Shown here in pieces: positions 14,795-15,949 of a DNA stretch of 15,949 nucleotides. The DNA is from an uncultured Eubacterium sp. (lineage in GTDB: Bacteria > Bacillota > Clostridia > Peptostreptococcales > Anaerovoracaceae): contig CAMOGZ010000008.1 in assembly GCA_946614405.1 (NCBI GenBank), positions 1 through 15,949 of the forward strand, read 5' to 3'. Every line of letters starts with the position of its first letter. The stretch's first letter is position 1. The translations under genes and the position numbers were made by a program. The notes under the pieces were generated by a model. The model was not told the DNA's origin, did not search any database, and was given only the letters and a program-made list of their open reading frames with translations.

Positions 14795-14821
14795 TGGCGC
14801 GGCATACTGCCGCGCCATTTT
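14795..14821 (+). terminator. Intrinsic terminator of the SDR-to-acyl-CoA dehydrogenase operon
   Basis: TGGCGCGGCA (14795-14804) pairs perfectly with TGCCGCGCCA (14808-14817) around a 3-nt loop, followed by TTTT. It lies 8 bp after the acyl-CoA dehydrogenase stop. Confidence 0.9.
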
Positions 14822-14825
14822 ACGG

Positions 14826-14854
14826 TTGAATGCACTGAGAATCTATGATAGAAT
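14826..14854 (+). promoter_or_regulatory. Sigma-A promoter of tRNA-Ser
   Basis: TTGAAT (14826-14831), 17-bp spacer, TAGAAT (14849-14854, 5 of 6). The start would be near 14861, about 22 nt before the mature tRNA 5' end. Confidence 0.75.
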
Positions 14855-15748
14855 AGTTTCCGTCAGTAATTGAATAAGATCTGGAGACGTATCGAAGTGG
14901 TCATAACGAGCCGCACTCGAAATGCGGTTGTCCGCAAGGGCACGTGGGTTCGAATCCCACCGTCTCCGCCAGTAGAAACCCCTGAATTTCAACGATTCGG
15001 GGGATTTTGATTGCTGTAATTTCTGGGTACAGCGTGGGTACAACACTTTGGTGACATGAAGGAACGAGCATTTTCGAATTTTTCTTCGCTGTTCCTTCGA
15101 AGATCTGTCGAAACAGTAATTATTCAATGTCGTTTTTGCGCTTAGATGACCGCAATATTTCATGACGGTCTTAACATTAACATTGGCATCGATTAATGAA
15201 GAAACAAAAGTCCGACGACCAGAATAAGGCGAATTCTCGGGAAGACCAATCTTTCGGCATATCCTTTTCAATGTTCGGCTCATCCGGTCATAGAAACTCT
15301 TGACATTATTTGATGTAAGGAAAATATATTCAGATTCTAAATCTAAGTCCTTCTGACACCTACGGCATTCCTCGATGATTTCCTCCATTAGGGGGGTTAA
15401 TGGAATAGTTCTAGCGTCATGACCGGCTTTGGTGCGATTGTCGATGATTCTCTTCGCCTTCTCTGAAAAGAAACGACGAATGGAAATTTCATGATCGACA
15501 ATATCAGAATACCTAAGAAGGCTGCATTTTCCTTGTGTGTGTGGGACGACCAAAAGCTGATCACTGATAAGCCAGGTCGTCACAACATTTGTGTCATTAG
15601 TTACATCCTGATCCTTTCCGGAGAGTTCTTTTGTTACGTAGAATTCTCCGCTAGCGCTTATATACAGTCTTTCTATCATCATGCGCTCAGTGAATGATTC
15701 GCATTCTATTCGTGTTGCGATAAGGACGTCTTTCTTACTTGTTTGCAT
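14843..15748 (-). CDS. Tyrosine-recombinase/integrase-like protein, possibly degenerate
   Basis: 301 residues, start at ATG 15748 with AAGGAGAATAG upstream. The second half resembles a phage-type integrase catalytic domain: LLRYSDI (78-83), Lys107 before ARTIPLTPLMEEII, YSGRRTF (175-181), CGHLSAKTTLNNY (199-211) with His201 and candidate nucleophile Tyr211. Several catalytic positions deviate: the first Arg (GxRxxE motif) is not found, and the His of HxxR is Tyr175. The N-terminal 70 residues do not resemble a core-binding domain. Residues from about 260 on (RRWDSNPRALADNRI and further) are the antisense of tRNA-Ser, so the native end may differ after excision. The gene faces the tRNA, as usual for tRNA-integrating elements, and is AT-richer than the genes to its left. 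It may be a remnant. Confidence 0.65.
   Translation of the reverse strand: MQTSKKDVLIATRIECESFTERMMIERLYISASGEFYVTKELSGKDQDVTNDTNVVTTWLISDQLLVVPHTQGKCSLLRYSDIVDHEISIRRFFSEKAKRIIDNRTKAGHDARTIPLTPLMEEIIEECRRCQKDLDLESEYIFLTSNNVKSFYDRMSRTLKRICRKIGLPENSPYSGRRTFVSSLIDANVNVKTVMKYCGHLSAKTTLNNYCFDRSSKEQRRKIRKCSFLHVTKVLYPRCTQKLQQSKSPESLKFRGFYWRRRWDSNPRALADNRISSAARYDHFDTSPDLIQLLTETILS
14883..14971 (+). tRNA. tRNA-Ser (anticodon CGA)
   Basis: The acceptor arms GGAGACG (14883-14889) and CGTCTCC (14961-14967) pair exactly, followed by discriminator G and an encoded CCA (14969-14971). The anticodon stem CCGCA/TGCGG holds the loop CTCGAAA with anticodon CGA (reads UCG). A long variable arm (TGTCCGCAAGGGCA region) and the T loop TTCGAAT identify a class II serine tRNA. 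It has its own promoter and terminator and is the likely insertion site of the element to the right. Confidence 0.95.
14943..14971. other. Candidate integration (att) site in the tRNA 3' end
   Basis: The tRNA-Ser is intact up to CCA, an integrase-like gene faces it from 15748, and composition becomes AT-richer directly after it. This is the usual arrangement when an element integrates into the tRNA 3' half and restores it. The second copy of the repeat would lie beyond the right edge, so the site is inferred from position only. Confidence 0.4.
14979..15008 (+). terminator. Terminator after tRNA-Ser
   Basis: CCCC and GAAT (14979-14987, one bulged T) pair with ATTCGGGG (14995-15002), followed by GATTTT. 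It ends the tRNA transcript. Confidence 0.7.
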
Positions 15749-15764
15749 CTATTCTCCTTTCTAC

Positions 15765-15793
15765 AACAAAGCCCGTCAGTCCGCCTGACGGGC
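15765..15793 (-). terminator. Intrinsic terminator upstream of the integrase-like gene
   Basis: GCCCGTCAG (15771-15779) pairs perfectly with CTGACGGGC (15785-15793). On the minus strand TTTGTT follows. It would end transcription of the minus-strand gene fragment located to the right. Confidence 0.75.
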
Positions 15794-15816
15794 CGGTGTG
15801 AATATAGCTTTTAGTG

Positions 15817-15949
15817 TTATAGGTTATTCTTCAACTTCACCGAAAGAGTCTTGATACTGCCCTTGGTGTGAACGGTGAACTGGACATCGATAGTTTCAGG
15901 GTGGTCTTCAAGTCAGGGGTAGAGGTCGAAGTGAACAACTAATAATTTG
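15817..15949 (-). pseudogene. 3' end of an unidentified minus-strand gene, interrupted by UGA
   Basis: A minus-strand frame from the window edge reads about eleven residues ending VVHFDLYP, then TGA (15915-15913), then LEDHPETIDVQFTVHTKGS and on to a TAA at 15819-15817. The text on both sides of the TGA looks like continuous protein of the same character (alternating hydrophobic and charged beta-strand-like sequence), and a terminator follows. This may be a gene broken by a nonsense change, or chance; too little is visible to name it. Confidence 0.3.

Noticed and set aside
14785..14817. AGAGAGACTGTGG after the acyl-CoA dehydrogenase as a fifth copy of the leader motif
   Set aside because: It lacks the second AGAGA and a flanking stem, sits at the end of an operon, and the hairpin there is a plain terminator.
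1..15949. CRISPR array or insertion sequence
   Set aside because: No regularly spaced repeats, transposase or terminal inverted repeats were seen.

Overview
The window looks like a chromosome segment of an anaerobic Clostridia-type member of the Bacillota. The evidence is strong AGGAGG-type ribosome binding sites, sigma-A promoters with TTGACA boxes, intrinsic terminators, a GlpP-family antiterminator and YitT and BCCT membrane proteins. The genus cannot be read from the sequence. Base composition is fairly GC-rich across 1-14,970 and drops visibly after the tRNA at the right edge.

Layout. (A) On the minus strand at the left edge is the N-terminal part of an FAD-linked oxidase resembling alkylglycerone-phosphate synthase (1-501). 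(B) Divergent from it is a plus-strand operon (793-5637): a YitT-type membrane protein, an aspartase/fumarase-superfamily lyase with an unusual active site, an NAD(P)-aldehyde dehydrogenase and a zinc alcohol dehydrogenase. A bidirectional terminator closes it. (C) A minus-strand unit encodes a BCCT-type (betaine/carnitine/choline) transporter and a YcxB-like two-helix membrane protein (8031-5777). (D) glpP, the glycerol-3-phosphate-responsive antiterminator (8264-8845), is divergent from the BCCT gene. (E) A six-gene plus-strand catabolic run (8999-14786) encodes an SDR, an FGGY kinase, a GldA-type dehydrogenase, a nitroreductase, a SurE-type phosphatase and an acyl-CoA dehydrogenase. (F) tRNA-Ser(CGA) is followed by the edge of a lower-GC integrative element: an opposing tyrosine-recombinase-like gene with altered catalytic residues, and the end of another gene broken by UGA.

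The main discovery is at RNA level. Four transcription units, headed by the FAD oxidase, YitT, BCCT and SDR genes, each start with a sigma-A promoter followed by a short leader with the same architecture. A 5-6 bp stem, different in sequence but paired in every case, encloses a conserved purine loop AGAGNG(N2-3)AGAGA. An intrinsic terminator follows, and its left side overlaps the stem or loop. This is the design of an antitermination switch. The stems show compensatory changes, which argues for a real RNA structure. glpP sits in the middle of the four units, and its own ribosome-binding region carries a half copy of the loop motif. The simplest reading is a local GlpP-type regulon. It would control uptake (BCCT, perhaps YitT) and oxidative breakdown of a zwitterionic or polyol-containing compound, rather than the usual glpF/glpK/glpD genes. 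The substrate is not known from the sequence.
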